From Azolla caroliniana (lineage: Eukaryota > Polypodiophyta): a stretch of DNA of 64,000 bases. The stretch lies in contig JBHGNT010000015.1 of assembly GCA_043228905.1 (NCBI GenBank), forward strand, positions 17,546,001-17,610,000. The letters are read 5' to 3'. A program made the translations under genes and the position numbers. Within the stretch, counting starts at the first letter, position 1, and each line of letters begins with the position of its first letter. Positions 9,282-20,770 of the stretch are shown piece by piece. The notes below the pieces were generated by a model that saw nothing but the letters and a program-made list of their open reading frames with translations, was not told where the DNA came from and did not search any database.

Positions 9282-11370
9282 CCGTCCTGCTTTCGGGTCT
9301 GCCCTTTCCGGCTCGGCATACTGCTTCTTGACCGGGTGTCCCCGGCAACTTACCGGAAGATCACCCTTGTCGTGTCCCGTCCCGCATGGCCTCTTTCGTT
9401 CACGTAACACCTTGGTTAGTCGGTGCCTCTGTTGTTGCCGCCTTCGTCCCCTTGCCGCCACCTTCGATTACCCTCGGTCTCATGTTGCCAAAACGACCGA
9501 ACTGCCGGGGTATCCAAACAGGTGTGAAGGATCCTTCTTGGGCCTCTGATTTGTTGGGTCACCGACTCATGTACTAAGCGCGTCTGATCTTTGTCTTGCC
9601 GACTCTGCCGGTCGGGTCCGTATATGGTTCGTGGCCGCCTCGCCGGCCTCATACCTCTCTTCGCTCTCCGTCACCCGATCACGTTCTCCTGCCGCCACCG
9701 TCCTTCACCTCTAGGTCTCACGCCGGCTCTCGTTGCCGGCTGCCGGAGTCTCTAGACTGGTGTGAGTGTCTTCGTGGGACCTTCCCTTTGCCGTCTTCGG
9801 TTGCTGGCCTTACCGCCGTCACAATTCGTCACTCTAGATCTCACGTCGGCCTCTTCTATTGGTCACGTTCACCTGCAGCCACCGTTCTCTCCTATAGGGC
9901 TCACGTCGGCTCTTGGGCTGACCGCCGGATTGGTGTGAGGATCTCCGGAGATCGCCCATCCGCAGTCCTTTGCCTTCGTCCCCTCGCCGCCACCGTTCGT
10001 CACTGTAGGTCTCATGCCAGCTCTCGGGCCGACCGCTGGAGTCTCTAGAACAGGTGTGAAGGATCCTCCTTGGGCTTGTCGTTTTTCAGACCCTTATGCT
10101 GGGTCTTCCCGATGAACAACGCTCGGCCACAACCGAGCTTAGGATCAAACACAGAAAACGGGGAATGAATGCACGACACAATGGAGAGAGGAGTACACAG
10201 GATGTTTACGTGGAAAACCCAAACACGGGAAAAACCACGACAGTCCACTGACTGCTAACTATCACTATGTAACAATGTACAATAGATGAACACAGAGGCA
10301 ACGACCTCTTGTTCACTGTCTTCGCCACAGGCAGCGGTTACAACAAAGATACGAACTCTTCGTCTCTTTCTCTCTCTCTCTCTCTCTCTCTGTACACTGT
10401 TGCGCTCTAATCTTTTTACACCAACAAGAATGACAACAACACAAACAAAACTGTTTGCCCTAAGTCATATTTATACTAATATGACTTTTCGGCTATTTAC
10501 AAATATAGCCCCGATGGACTCTCAACAAACATATTTATGAATATGTCCCTTCATCCGGTGAGCACTTCTCACCGGGCCTTCACCATCCGGCTCTTGCCGG
10601 GTACTCGTCATCCGGTTCTCACCGGGCCTTCACCATCCGGCTCTTGCCGGGGACTCGTCATCCGGTTCTCACCGGGTCTTCACCATCCGGCTCTTGCCAG
10701 GGACTCGTCATCTGGTTCTCACCGGGTCTTCCATTGCCGGGTACTCCACATCCGGTTTTGGCCTCGGCCGAGTTTGCTCATCAATACTGTTCTTCTCACT
10801 TCCTATCTGGAGGGACCTGTTTCCTAACACTTCCTTCTTCGCTCCACACCCTCTCCCGTGGTACCGACGTACCGTGTTCCCATCCTCTCCGTAGGCTTGC
10901 TCTCTCCTCCAGCCCAGATCGGCTATCCGGAAGTCCACTCTACCCGGTTCTCATCTAGGTCCATCTATCATTCTCTAGATTGTCGGGTCCCGTTGTCCTG
11001 CCGCCACCGTCAGCATCTTGCTCTCACGTCGGATCCGATGCCGATCGCCAAAGTCTCTAGATCCGATGTGAGGTGACCCGTAGGACCGGTCTTCGTTCTA
11101 CGCTTTGTCCCTTGTACTTCTCCCGGACTCGTCGTCGGTCTCCTTGTTGTGCTCCCGCCTCCATCTTCCATCTCTTTCTGTCTCACGTTGCCACACCAGC
11201 GGAACTGTCGAAGTCTCCGGTCAAGTTTTGGGGACCCCAATTTCGTAACGACTCATCCGGGGCCACCGACCCTTTTAGTGGTGTTGGTGGAAAGCATCCG
11301 CTCTATGATCGATCAAGCCCCGCCTGGGCTTGATTCTCCAATGTCCGGAGTTTCGGTTCCGATGCCGATC
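9282..11370 (-). other. Left arm of the gypsy compound, inner part
   Basis: Continuation of the minus-sense internal sequence after the 2738-9281 insertion, interrupted by a copia solo LTR (10110-10829). It pairs with 11944-13200 in the right arm. Recurrent modules with GGTGTGAAGGATCC and CTCACGTCGG are visible. No protein domain is recognised. Confidence 0.6.
10110..10829 (-). mobile_element. Copia solo LTR (TGTTGGG family relative)
   Basis: In minus sense it starts TGTTAGGAAACAGGTCCC at 10829 and ends near GTTGTTCATCG at 10110. CTTCC occurs on both sides (10105-10109 and 10830-10834), a probable target duplication, although the end does not finish in CA. The U3 has about four units of a 50-bp repeat (10548-10760) related to the 54-bp array in Copia-D. 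No internal sequence is left, as expected after LTR-LTR recombination. Confidence 0.78.
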
Positions 11371-11943
11371 AGTAAGGAGTCGACCACCGACCACGGAGAG
11401 CAGGTGGCTATGGACAAGGGCGTAAAACAGATGGGCAATTCTTCGCGTCTTCCCACACTTGCTCCCGAAACGGTGGTAGTCGGGCCCGAGTGGCCACGTG
11501 AGTTCTTAGAAGAGGAAGGCGGCGGCGTGAGACCAAGATTCACCGGCGAGACGATACGGGGAAGGAGCGGACGAAAGCCCTCGAACCCTACTCCGGGGAA
11601 CTCGGCATTCGGGCCCTTATGCCCATGTGAGATCGAGGAGATGGATGACGGTATCGAGGAGTCCTGGCATGATGCCAGCGAAGAAGGATGGGAGTTGGCC
11701 CGCAAGAAGCTCAACGAAGAGACCAAGAAACGACCCGACCGGGGGCTGAACACGCGAAACTCCGATTCGGTTGGAGCGCGTTCCAGTCGTGGATTGTTCC
11801 ATTGGGGCCAGAATCGGCATGAGGGTGCCGATACGGAAGAGGGTGCGGAACGAGCCGCCCTCTTTTACATGGGGAGAAAGACCGATCGGGCGAAGGTTGG
11901 GAATTAGGAAGAAGATGATCAAGGGTATGGAACGAGTCCGGTA
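11371..11943 (+). other. Spacer between the inverted arms
   Basis: 573 bp with no inverted partner. On the plus strand it is open (part of a frame 11149-11907) and contains two diverged modules ending in GPEWPRE and GPLCPCE plus a Glu/Lys-rich stretch near 11640-11720. It resembles the upstream internal part of the same gypsy and reads in the sense of the right arm, so the right element extends further 5' than the left one. Confidence 0.5.
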
Positions 11944-14296
11944 GGATCGGCATCGGAGCCAAAACTCTAGACATTGGAGAATCAGCCCAGGCGGGGCTTG
12001 ATTGATCACAGAGCAGATGCTATCCACCAATACCACTAAAAGGCGCGGTGGCCGGGACGAGTCGCCGAGAGACGTTGCGAAATCGGTTACCCACATCTTG
12101 TCCGGAGACTACGACAGTTCGGCCGTCGTTGCAACGTGAGACCGAAAGAGATGGAAGGTAGAGGCAAGAACGCCGAAAGGAGAGCAACGACGAGTACGGG
12201 AGAAGTACAGGGAATGAAGAGGAGAACGAAGACCGGTCCTACGGATATCCTCCCACTGATCCGGCTGTCGGCCCTAGTGCCGGCGTGAGTCCTATAGGAG
12301 ATTGTCGGTGACGACAAGAGAACAGGACTCGGCAATCCAGAGAATGACGGACGGACCCGGACGAGAACCGGGCGGAGCGGACTTCCGATTCGGAAGAGGG
12401 GAGAGAGCAGGCCTACGAAGAGGCCGGGAAGATCGGTACGTCGGTACCACATGGGAGGGTGTGGAGCGAGCCACCCTCTCGACTTGCGGACGAAGACGAC
12501 CCGGGATAAGGGTCTGGGATACAACGAGCCCAAGGAGGATCCTTCACACTGGTTCCAGAGACTCCGGCGGTCGGCCCGAGAGCCGGCGTGAGACCTAGAG
12601 TGACGATCGGTGGCGGCGAGGGGACGAAGGCAAAGAACTATGGACGGGCGGTCTACGGAGATCCTCACACCGATCCGGCTGTCGACCCGAGTGTCAGCGT
12701 GAGTCCTATAGGAGAGATTGGTGGCGGTAGGTGAACGTGATGAGACGCCGTGCGGTGCTACAACAACCTTACACACACCGGTTCTAGAGACTCCGGCAGC
12801 CGGCAACAAGAGCTGGCGTGAGACCTAGAGGGAAGAACGGTGGTGGTGGCAAGGCGGGCAAACCGAGGTCCCACGAAGATCCTCACACTGATCCGGCGGT
12901 CGGCCCGAGAGCCGATGTGAGTCCTATAGAAAAGGACGATGGTGGCAGGTGATAGTGATCAGATGACGGAAAGTAGAGCAGGAAGGTATGAGGCCGGCGA
13001 GGCGGCTATGAACCGAATCGGACCTACCGGCAAGATCATGACTATAAATAAGTCCAGTCCTACGAGATCCCCATACCAGACCGGAGACTCTAGCAGTTCG
13101 GCCAGCGTGGCAACGTGAGACCATGAGAGAAGGCTGGTGATGGCGGGAAGCGGGACCCGACTACACGGGAGACACGAGGGGAGTCTGGGTGGGACTCAAA
13201 CGAAAGACACCCGTATTTCGGCAAGCAACGAAACGAAGACCGGTCCTATGGGATCTTCACACCAATCCGGAGACTTCGGTTGCTCGGCCAACGTGGCAAT
13301 GTAAGACTGAGAGAGAAGGATGGTGGCGTCAAGGAACGGGACCCGACATCGACAATAGCCGGCAAGACCGAAGCTATCTAAGTGTAAAACCCTTACCAGC
13401 CGGTTACGGTTTCCGAGGGAGCCAGTAAGGGCAAGTACGGGCTGTGTGCCAAGCCGGGAAGGCCACACCCAGAGTTGAAGAAGAATCGTGCAAATGGCCA
13501 TCAAGGGCCGAATCGGAGCACGACTAAAGGACAGCACACATGCGGTGGTGCCGGGAACGCGGAAAGGGGTGCACGAAGAATTGCACAGGTCGGAGACCGA
13601 AAATGATATATGGGCCGGGGAAGGATCCTCCACACCCGCTTTCGAGATCTCGGAGGTTCGGTCAGAGTAGCAACGATTGGCGTGGCAAGCCGAGCCTGAG
13701 ATGACAAGCTGGTGGGGGCGAGGGGACGACGACGAGTGAAAGGCTTCAACCCGGCGGCAGCAACGCAAGACGGAAGAGGGCCAAGCAGGCTACTACGAGT
13801 ATTCCTCGGACGCTGAGGACACCCACGGGCGAAGGGGACGCGGTGGTGCCAGCACTTCGCATGCACCGACTCTAGTGACTCCGGCATCCGGCCCGAGAGC
13901 CGTGTGAGACCGTGAGTGACAGACGGTAGCAGCAACAAAGACGGCGACCAACACAAAGTGGCAACGAACTAAGGCCAAGCGGGCCATTACGGGTGCCCCT
14001 CGAGCGGAGGACCCCGGGCTTACGGCGGATAGCGGAGCGTGCATTCGGCCAAGTGGAGGGCCAGCAACGAAGCACGCGTACTATGGGACCGCGGTGGATG
14101 ACCTGTCGACGGGTCGAACAAGCCTACAAGGAGGCAAGCGCGAGGAAGAACCGGGGCCGACGGTTCAAACCCGGCCGCAATCGATGCCCGCAAGCCGAGA
14201 TGCGAACGCGAAAGACCGGTTTCTCATTGGCCGGAATCCTTCTCCCTTCTCCGGAATTGGCACGTACCGGTGGACGTGCGGTTTGGTGAGGGCGGA
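11944..14296 (+). other. Right arm of the gypsy compound, internal part
   Basis: Plus-sense counterpart of the left arm, free of later insertions. It carries many diverged copies of the GGCCCGAGAGCCGGCGTGAG module (12300, 12580, 12680, 12810, 12910, 13900) and no pol motif. It ends in GGTTTGGTGAGGGCGGA, the expected polypurine region, directly before the LTR. Confidence 0.62.
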
Positions 14297-14972
14297 TGTC
14301 GTGAAGTTTCCGGCACATAGTGAGAAACAGGGAGATATTGGAGGAATCGGCGAGGTGCAACGTGTGCACCCATCCTTGTAAATTTGTATTGGGAATAGGG
14401 GCGCCGAACGGCAATAATTACGGGACAAAGAATCCCATGTAAGTCGGGATTTATCCCACATTGTAATGCATCCCTCTCCTTGTTTTATAAAAGGAAGGGA
14501 TGGTCCCTTGTAGAAGGGTTGCCCATTTTGAGTCATAAGGGTATACCGTTTTGTGTTTCTTTCTAGGGTTAGCTACATTCTTTCTTTTCTTCTTCTTTTC
14601 TTTTCTGCTCCTTCTCGAGGAGTCGAGCAGTAGCTATGACAGCAAGCTGTTAGGTTAGTTTCTCTTCTTCTGTGCGTAGCCGGCTCGGGCCATGGTTGTA
14701 TCTCTCCCCCCTTTTCGGAGGTTTGCTTCTGCTCGGTTCTATACAAGACCCTGCTCGGCGCGACAACCCGTGAGCTCCCCGACCGGCGGCTTGGCAACCG
14801 ACTGTGGCTATAACCTACCTTGGTCCAGCTCGAAGCCGGATTTGTATTATTTCCCTTGTAATATACACATTTGCGTCTGTTTGTGCATATCGGTGTACTT
14901 GGTGGTGTCGGAAGCACAACCCCTTTGCTTCCTGTGCAGAGGAGTCAGTGTTGCGTGAACGCTCTCCCTCTC

Positions 14973-15018
<46 letters not shown>

Positions 15019-15136
15019 CTCTCGTTCGGTTGCTTCCAGAACTCGTCCGGAATCGTTTTCTCGGCTTCCATTCTTTTCTAGTCCGAGACCCCCGTGGTCC
15101 TGCCCCTTCCACACGCACGCGCATAATAACGCGACA
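14297..15136 (+). mobile_element. LTR (TGTCG gypsy family), right end of compound
   Basis: Starts TGTCGTGAAGTTTCC and ends AATAACGCGACA, about 840 bp. TATA box TATAAAAGG at 14486-14494. Near the end it has a CT microsatellite (about 14974-15016) and the family motif CTAGTCCGAGACCCCCGTGG. The base pairs after it are TCGTT, like the (A/T)CGT sites used by other members. Confidence 0.8.
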
Positions 15137-15149
15137 TCGTTATTCTTTC

Positions 15150-17217
15150 AGCCCGTTCTTCAGCTAGCGCTGTCTCGGCTCAATGAACTTCCTGTCGGAG
15201 CTCTGCCATCTTCTCCTGCTACTTCTTATGCTCCGTATACAGGTGCTTATAGTCCTGGTGCAGGTGCTCAAAATCATCAGTCTTCTGCTTCAGCTTCTGG
15301 TTGAGTTGCCGGCGAGTGCGGTCTTTCCGATCTTTCTGTTGACAGAGTTCTTCTTTATGTCTTTCAATCTTCGTTTCCGCCATCCTTTGCAGTTTATCAT
15401 TTTCTTGCAACACTTTCTCTTTCTCCTCCTTAAGCCGGTCATATGCCTAATGTCCTTTCTGCAGATTCTCTTCTGCCCGGTGGTGGTTCTCAGCAGTCTT
15501 TCTTTGTTCTTCTTATGCCGCTTTCTTCAAGTCCCTTTCTCGGGTGCGTAATGCTTCTTGTGCGGCCAGTTCATCTTTCAATTTGGCAAGCTCTTTTGCT
15601 TGCGCTGCCACTATCTCCGGGACTGGTTCCGTCTCTAGGGTCTTATTACTATGTACAGGTGCTAGTGTGTCTTTATTCTGTACATCTACCGGAGTCACCG
15701 GTGGTTGGAGCTGTGGTCCGGTTAAGGCCATTTTGGCCAATTCTTCTGTAGTCAGGTCCAAGTCTTGTTCTAGGCTCTGGATCCTCGATCGGGCCGTCTC
15801 TAGTTCTCCGGTTATGACTAGCAACCGGTCCGTCTGCGCTTTCTCTTCCGCCTCTATGTAGTGCACCACTCCGGCAATCTGTTCTCCAATCCACCGGAGC
15901 CATTGGCTGCCGATGCCCTGTTGTTGCGTCTGCCCGGAGGGTTGGCTGTTGGTTTCACTAGCCAGTGGTCGGTCTTGTCCGGTTGTGTCGAGCTACAACT
16001 CTATCTCTAGTTGGTGACCACTTTGTTGTTCTGGTTCCGGTTGCACCTCTGTTGGCCGCTCCGCCTCTGATTGCTCTTGACTTGCCGGTGAGGAAGGCAA
16101 CTGTACTACCGGCGCTTGCATTTCGGTTCTTGCCGTATCCTGACCCGCTGGTATAGCTTGTTGTGCATGGAGCTCTGTGATCGGTTCTGTCCGAACCGGT
16201 TCTGGTTCCACCCTTGGTGTTGGATGCTCAGTGCGGGGTAGAGGCGTTCCATCCCTCTTTGGGTCCGAACGCTCCCCGGCCTATTTTGCGGTGCTTGCCT
16301 TCTAGCACCGCTGGAGGTGCTCTAACGGTTCCTCCTCTGCTTCCTCCTCCTGAGTCCCGATGTTGACTTTCGCTGCCAAGGGGTCCGCCTCTTGTTGAAC
16401 CGGTCGGTGAAATATGATCTTGATTGGCCGTGCCGGTGTCTCCTCCTGTGTTTCCGCCTGCAGCTTCCTAGTGGAGCGCTCTTTTGCCGCCTTGTCCATG
16501 TCATTCGCCTTCCCTTTGGGTGCCTTAGAGGCCAACAACTGTTGTCGTTTCGAAGCCATTTTCGGGGTGCCTTCGGTTGTTCTCCCCTGCTTCGTGGTCT
16601 TGATGGGCTCGATAGGTAGCGCCAATAGGGTGAGCCATTGCGCTATTGCAGTCCATATTTTCCGACCCTCCTTGCCTCTTACAGAGTCGATGGCCGCACA
16701 GAGGCCGTCCGCAATCAGTATCGGCCAGTTCACCTTCAGGCCTTCATACGTTGCTATGACTAAGTCGGCTCGGTTCTGAGGCATGCACGGGGGTCGAGGG
16801 TATACATGTCCAAATTCATGGAGCACACGGGCAATCTCTCAAAATAATGTATCTTCGCCGCCTTGTGTCCTGTAGGCCTTGCTGGCCAGAGAGTATTCAC
16901 CAAAATATTTTCGGAGCTACTCCGGGGTAGGGTTGTTGATAGTGAAGATGCCCCCCTCTGGAAGGCCAATCAAAGCATGGATGGTCTCCTCCATGATCGG
17001 TTCTGTGTCGATTTCCTTTACTATCTTTTTCTGCATCCTGGTGCGGTGGCGCCTCCATGATCGTGAGGAAACCTTCTAACCTGTGTTGCCTTAGGCACTT
17101 CTTGGCTGCTTCAGAGAGTGCTTGGCAGTCCATGGCTTCTTCGAGGTCAGTGAGCGCTGGTGAGGGATGTGTGTGAGGAGGCTTTGTGTGTGTGGGCTCG
17201 CATCTAATGATCTTCAA
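15150..17217 (-). pseudogene. Coiled-coil ORF downstream of integrase (unknown function)
   Basis: From ATG 17217 an acidic N-terminal part runs to about 16897, shifts frame near 17040, and then continues in one frame (16826-16302, 16211-15993, 15869-15513, 15413-15219) with about seven in-frame stops. The order is: a compact region with EIARVLHEFGHVYPRPP and KVNWPILIADGLCAAID; a Lys/Ala-rich stretch; a Pro/Gln/Glu-rich linker; and a C-terminal heptad-rich part (RSRIQSLEQDLDLTTEELAK, later KEELCQQKDRKDRTRRQL) typical of coiled coils. I see no signal peptide or membrane segment, so an envelope role is not supported despite the env-like position. I do not recognise the family with certainty. Confidence 0.5.
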
Positions 17218-17219
17218 TC

Positions 17220-17520
17220 ACCTGTGTTCGTTTGTGCTCCTCTGTTTGCGAAATGTGAAGACCTCCATGCGACGAGAGTTTTCTTGCTACATGTTGGCGC
17301 CTTTTTTTTCTTACCCGCGCGTGTGCATGTCGTGTACTAGAATAGAATGATGTGCCATGTGGCGGCGGTTTAATAGCCCACTACGTACCTTTTTAAAGTG
17401 CCTGTTCACTCCTTGTTCTTGCATGTGTCTGTTCAGACCTCGCCCTTGCATGATTTACTTTGATTTGATTTGATTTGATTTTTATTTGATTTTATTTTAT
17501 TTTTTATTAAAACTGTTTTG
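17220..17520. other. Spacer with T-rich tract
   Basis: Non-coding stretch between integrase end and the coiled-coil ORF. It includes repeats of TTTGATT and TTTTATT (17457-17510). No promoter or splice signal is evident by eye. Confidence 0.5.
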
Positions 17521-18822
17521 TTAATACGTATCCGGTCCCACCGAACCCCTATCCGAATTGTGGAACCTGCCGGCCGCTGGACTGCTTGCCATCGCGTCGT
17601 TCTTGCCGTTTGCCGACTCGTGCTCCCTCTTACCGGCTTCGCGTTTGCTGGTTGCTAAATGTGTTGCCGTTTCTTCCGACTTACCGGTGTCCGGTTCTGT
17701 GTCGGCCTTTACTTGTTCAAATGGGTTTCTTGGCATAGGTCCATTGTATGGTTTGAGTCGGAACCCATTGACCAATTTACCCAGAACCTCGCCGGCGAGT
17801 GTCCCTAACTGGTAAGAACTGTTGAACTCACGCGTGCTCCAGTATGGTCCAATCCACTGAAACCGTAGCTTCCTCGGCATCTTACCCATCTGGGTCTGGA
17901 ATACTAGTACCGACTTACCGATTCCGAACATCTTTTCGTTCCCTTTTCGGTGACGATCCACGAACGCTTTCCTTCGCCGCTGATCTAGTTCTAGGTGCAT
18001 GATGCCGGTGTCCAACTCCAGTGGGGGCGGTGGTGGTGTAACACGATCGGGAATGGTGTTTGCTTTATAAGGTTCAAGAAGAGAACAATGGAAAACCGGA
18101 TGTATCTGAAGCTGCGGAGGGAGATCAAGGCGGAATGTGACATCATTAACTTTACTTCGCCGCTGATCTAGTTCTAGGTGCATGATGCCAGTGTCCAACT
18201 CCAGCGGGGGCGGTGGTGGTGTAACACGATCGGGAATGGTGTTTGCTTTATAAGGTTCAAGAAGAGAACAATGGAAAACCGGATGTATCTGAAGCTGCGG
18301 AGGGAGATCAAGGCGGAAGGTGACATCATTAATCTTACCCGTAATAAGGAAAGGACCGAGTCGTCGATAATCCAACTTGTCACACGGTCGAGTAGTCTTG
18401 ATGTGATGACGTAAGAGCCATACTCGATCTCCGATGGCAAAAGAGGAGGGAAGCCGATGACGATCCGCGTAAGTCTTTTGTGTCTGTTGAGCATGACAAA
18501 GATGAGTCGAGAGATCTGTCTGGATCTTGCGTAGTCTCTCCAAATGATCCCCGGCATGAGGATTGGTAGGTAGCTCCGGGGTGTCGATCACCGACCAGCG
18601 AGGATGAGAACCGGTATAAGCGTAGAATGGGGAGACTCGAGTCGAGGAGTGAACAACATTATTATACGCAAACTCCGCAAAGTGGAGAATCTCGGCCCAA
18701 TCGTCTTGTTGATAACTCAGGAAACACCGGAGATATTGCTCCAGCGTTTGGTTTGTTCGTTCTGCCTGCCCATCGGTCTGAGGATGGTAGCCAGAGGAGA
18801 GGTTGCAAGAGACCTTGAGCAT
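17521..18822 (-). pseudogene. Chimeric integrase C-terminus: Gypsy-2A joined in frame to Gypsy-3
   Basis: 433 codons stay open. The N-terminal part is Gypsy-2A integrase (SSGYHPQTDGQAERTNQTLE with the catalytic Glu, then AYNNVVHSSTRVSPF and LDYRRLGPF). After LELDTG the sequence changes from the chromodomain seen in Gypsy-2B (35709-36000) to a Gypsy-3 integrase tail (LELDQRRRKAFVDRHRKGNE, GPYWSTREF, KLVNGFRLKPYNG). A 61-residue stretch across that junction is present twice. The chromodomain is lost. Upstream, a TAG at 18835 separates it from the rest of integrase where the sister copy has CAG, so the element is inactive. Confidence 0.7.
17972..18337. repeat. 183-bp in-frame tandem duplication across the integrase junction
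   Basis: 17972-18154 and 18155-18337 are nearly identical; both begin CTTCGCCGCTGATCTAG. The unit is 61 codons and spans the Gypsy-2A/Gypsy-3 junction, so it arose after the fusion. Confidence 0.85.
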
Positions 18823-18834
18823 CTTGAAGAGATG

Positions 18835-20155
18835 CTACCAAAATTTGGAGACAAATTGCGGTCCTCGGTCACTGAGGATACTGTCTGGGAGGCCATGATG
18901 CCGAAATACCTCACGCATGACTAGGGCGGCGGTTTCCTCGCTAGTGATGGCCTTAGTACACGGAACAAAATGTGCCATCTTCGTATATCGATCGATGACG
19001 GTTAAGATAGCATCGAACCCCTGCGAGACCGGCAGATCTGTGATAAAATCAAGACAAATAGATTGCCACGGCTTACTTGGAATCGGTAAGGGTTCCAACA
19101 AGCCATATGGATGGTGTCGTGGCATCTTTGCTCGGCCGCAAGCATCACAAGTCCGAACGTAGTCGTCGACAAAACGGCGCATGTGGGGCCACCAAAAAGA
19201 TCGTTGCACTAGCTCCAACATCTTAGTAGTACCGAAATGTCCCGCCGTATGGGTGTTGTGACAATGCTGGATGATTTGAAGGCGACAGGAGCAATCGGGG
19301 ACATATATGCGCTTTTTAAAGAATAACAAACCATCATGATATTCGAATTGTCGGTAGTCAATACGTGGTTGTTGAGACTGAGAACAGGATGCCCAAGAAG
19401 TATCAATGTGCGCCAAGATGTTTTGAGCAAAACTATCCGTCTTCAAGTTTGCACGTATGTCGTCGGTAATCCGTGAATCCATCGGGGTGTGAAAAATCCA
19501 CATCGTGTGCAATCGTGTTGGTCCCAAGATTACTTGCTTTTGATTATCAAATGTTGGATCACCAGGACGAGGTGCAAGATATGAACGCCGTGATAGTGCA
19601 TCTGCTTTTCCTTGCTGCTTCCCCGGTCGATATGTGATTTTGAAGTCGAAACGCGTGAGGAATTGCGCCCACTGAGCTTGCCGTCGATTTAGTACGTGAG
19701 CGTTCTGGAAATAAGCAAGATTTTTATGATCACTAAAGACAACGACCTGATGTGGAGAGCCCTCTAAGAAATGCCGCCATTGCACAAATGAATCCACGAT
19801 GGCTAATAACTCCTTGTCATGTATTTCGTAGTTGATTTCCGCAACATCGAATTTGCGCGAATGGAAAGCCACCGGATGCAACTCTTCTTTATCTCCTTGT
19901 TGAGAAAGGATGCCACCGAGGGCGAAATTTGAAGCATCGGCCTCCATGATGAATGGTTTGCTAGTATCCACATGAGCTAGAATCGGTGCTGATGTAAAGG
20001 CTTTCTTAAGATGCCGAAAAGCCATATTTGCTTCAATGGACCAAAGAAATGCTTGGCCCTTCTTCGTAAGTTGTGTGAGGGGTAAGATAATCTTCGAGTA
20101 ATCCTGTATAAACTTACGGTAGAAGTTAGCAAAACCTAGAAAACATTGTACATCT
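18835..20155 (-). pseudogene. RNase H and integrase of Gypsy-2A
   Basis: An uninterrupted minus-strand frame covers RNase H (FLGFANFYRKFIQDYS, then EADASNFALGGILSQ, and HDKELLAIVDSF) and most of integrase: a zinc domain with HCHNTHTAGHFGTTK and CDACGRAK, then a core with CLDFITDLP and SDRGPQFVSKFW. It ends in TAG at 18835 just before the catalytic Glu region, which continues in 18822-17521. Gypsy-2B has a sense codon there. The upstream part is cut by Copia-N at 20156. Confidence 0.85.
20151..20155. repeat. Target duplication of Copia-N (CATCT, right copy AATCT)
   Basis: CATCT at 20151-20155 matches AATCT at 22585-22589 with one change. The uninterrupted Gypsy-2B copy reads GTACATCTCGTAC at 37858-37870, confirming that a 4-5 bp sequence was duplicated on insertion. 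Confidence 0.75.
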
Positions 20156-20732
20156 TGTTGGGGAATTCGGTCCCTCCGGATGGGATGTCTGGAGATGAAT
20201 GACGGCAAGCCCGGTTGCGGTTACGGAGCCGGATGATGAAGACCCCGGCTACGGAGCCGGATGACGGATGTACCCGGAGAGAGATCCGGATGCGGGGACA
20301 TATTTGTGAATATGTTTGCCAAGGGCCCTTGAGGCTATATTTGTAAATAGCCCGTAAGTCATATGTGTATAAATATGACTTAGGGCAAACAGTTTTATGT
20401 TGTTGCTTATTTTTCTGTTTTTCCACTTAGAGGGAGCGAGAGAGAGCAGCCGAGAGAGAGAGAGAGACGAAGAGGTCGTTGCCTCTGTGTATTACCGCCG
20501 CCTGTGGCGAAGACAGTGAGCTCAAGGTTGTTGCCTTGTAGCTTCACCATTGTACATCTCTGTTTATAGTGATAGTTGGAGTTTGAGGACTCCCGTGGTT
20601 TTTCCCATTTAGGGTTTTCCACGTAAAACATCCTGTGTACCTTTCTCTCTGTTGTCTTCGTGTATTTTGTATTTCCTGTTTTCTGTGAGTTGATCCTATT
20701 CCTCGGTGGTGGCCGAGCGCTGTTTTTCAACA
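20156..20732 (+). mobile_element. 5' LTR of Copia-N
   Basis: Starts TGTTGGGGAATTCGGTCC and ends TTTTTCAACA. The U3 has about one and a half copies of the motif that is expanded to seven units in Copia-D. A GA-rich tract at 20433-20470 lies in the R/U5 part. Confidence 0.92.
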
Positions 20733-20735
20733 AAG

Positions 20736-20747
20736 TGGTATCAGAGC
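20736..20747 (+). other. Primer-binding site TGGTATCAGAGC
   Basis: Three bases after the LTR, TGGTATCAGAGC is complementary to the 3' end of initiator methionine tRNA, the usual copia primer. Confidence 0.9.
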
Positions 20748-20770
20748 GACGGTAACACAGAAAATGGAAG

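Larger units (their letters stand above)
1..15136. mobile_element. Head-to-head inverted pair of gypsy 3' halves (compound foldback)
   Basis: The left part read on the minus strand and the right part read on the plus strand carry the same internal sequence and both end in an LTR of the TGTCG type. Matching stretches were followed by eye: 864-1130 against 14090-14296, 1740-2500 against 13500-13950, 9900-10109 against 12490-12720, and 10835-11370 against 11944-12480. The arms meet at a shared GATGCCGATC (near 11370 and 11944) around a 573-bp spacer. Removing later insertions (1150-1620, 2738-9281, 10110-10829) makes the left arm continuous. Similarity is imperfect, roughly three quarters by eye, and the R/U5 halves of the two LTRs differ. 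The left edge runs off the window, so the TSD cannot be tested. No pol domain is present in either arm. Confidence 0.72.
15137..17971 (-). mobile_element. 3' part of a Tat/Athila-like gypsy (Gypsy-3)
   Basis: Minus-sense order is integrase C-terminus (to 17521), a T-rich spacer (17220-17520), then a long broken ORF (17217-15150). The integrase end shares GKLVNGFRLKPYNG with KLVNGFRLQLYHG of Gypsy-4 (near 59600), a feature of Tat/Athila-type integrases. The 3' LTR is cut off by the compound at 15136. The upstream pol has been replaced by Gypsy-2A at about 17971. Confidence 0.6.

Noticed and set aside
14815-15167. Frames with Arg-Glu or Ser-Leu repeats
   Set aside because: They arise from the CT microsatellite in the LTR.
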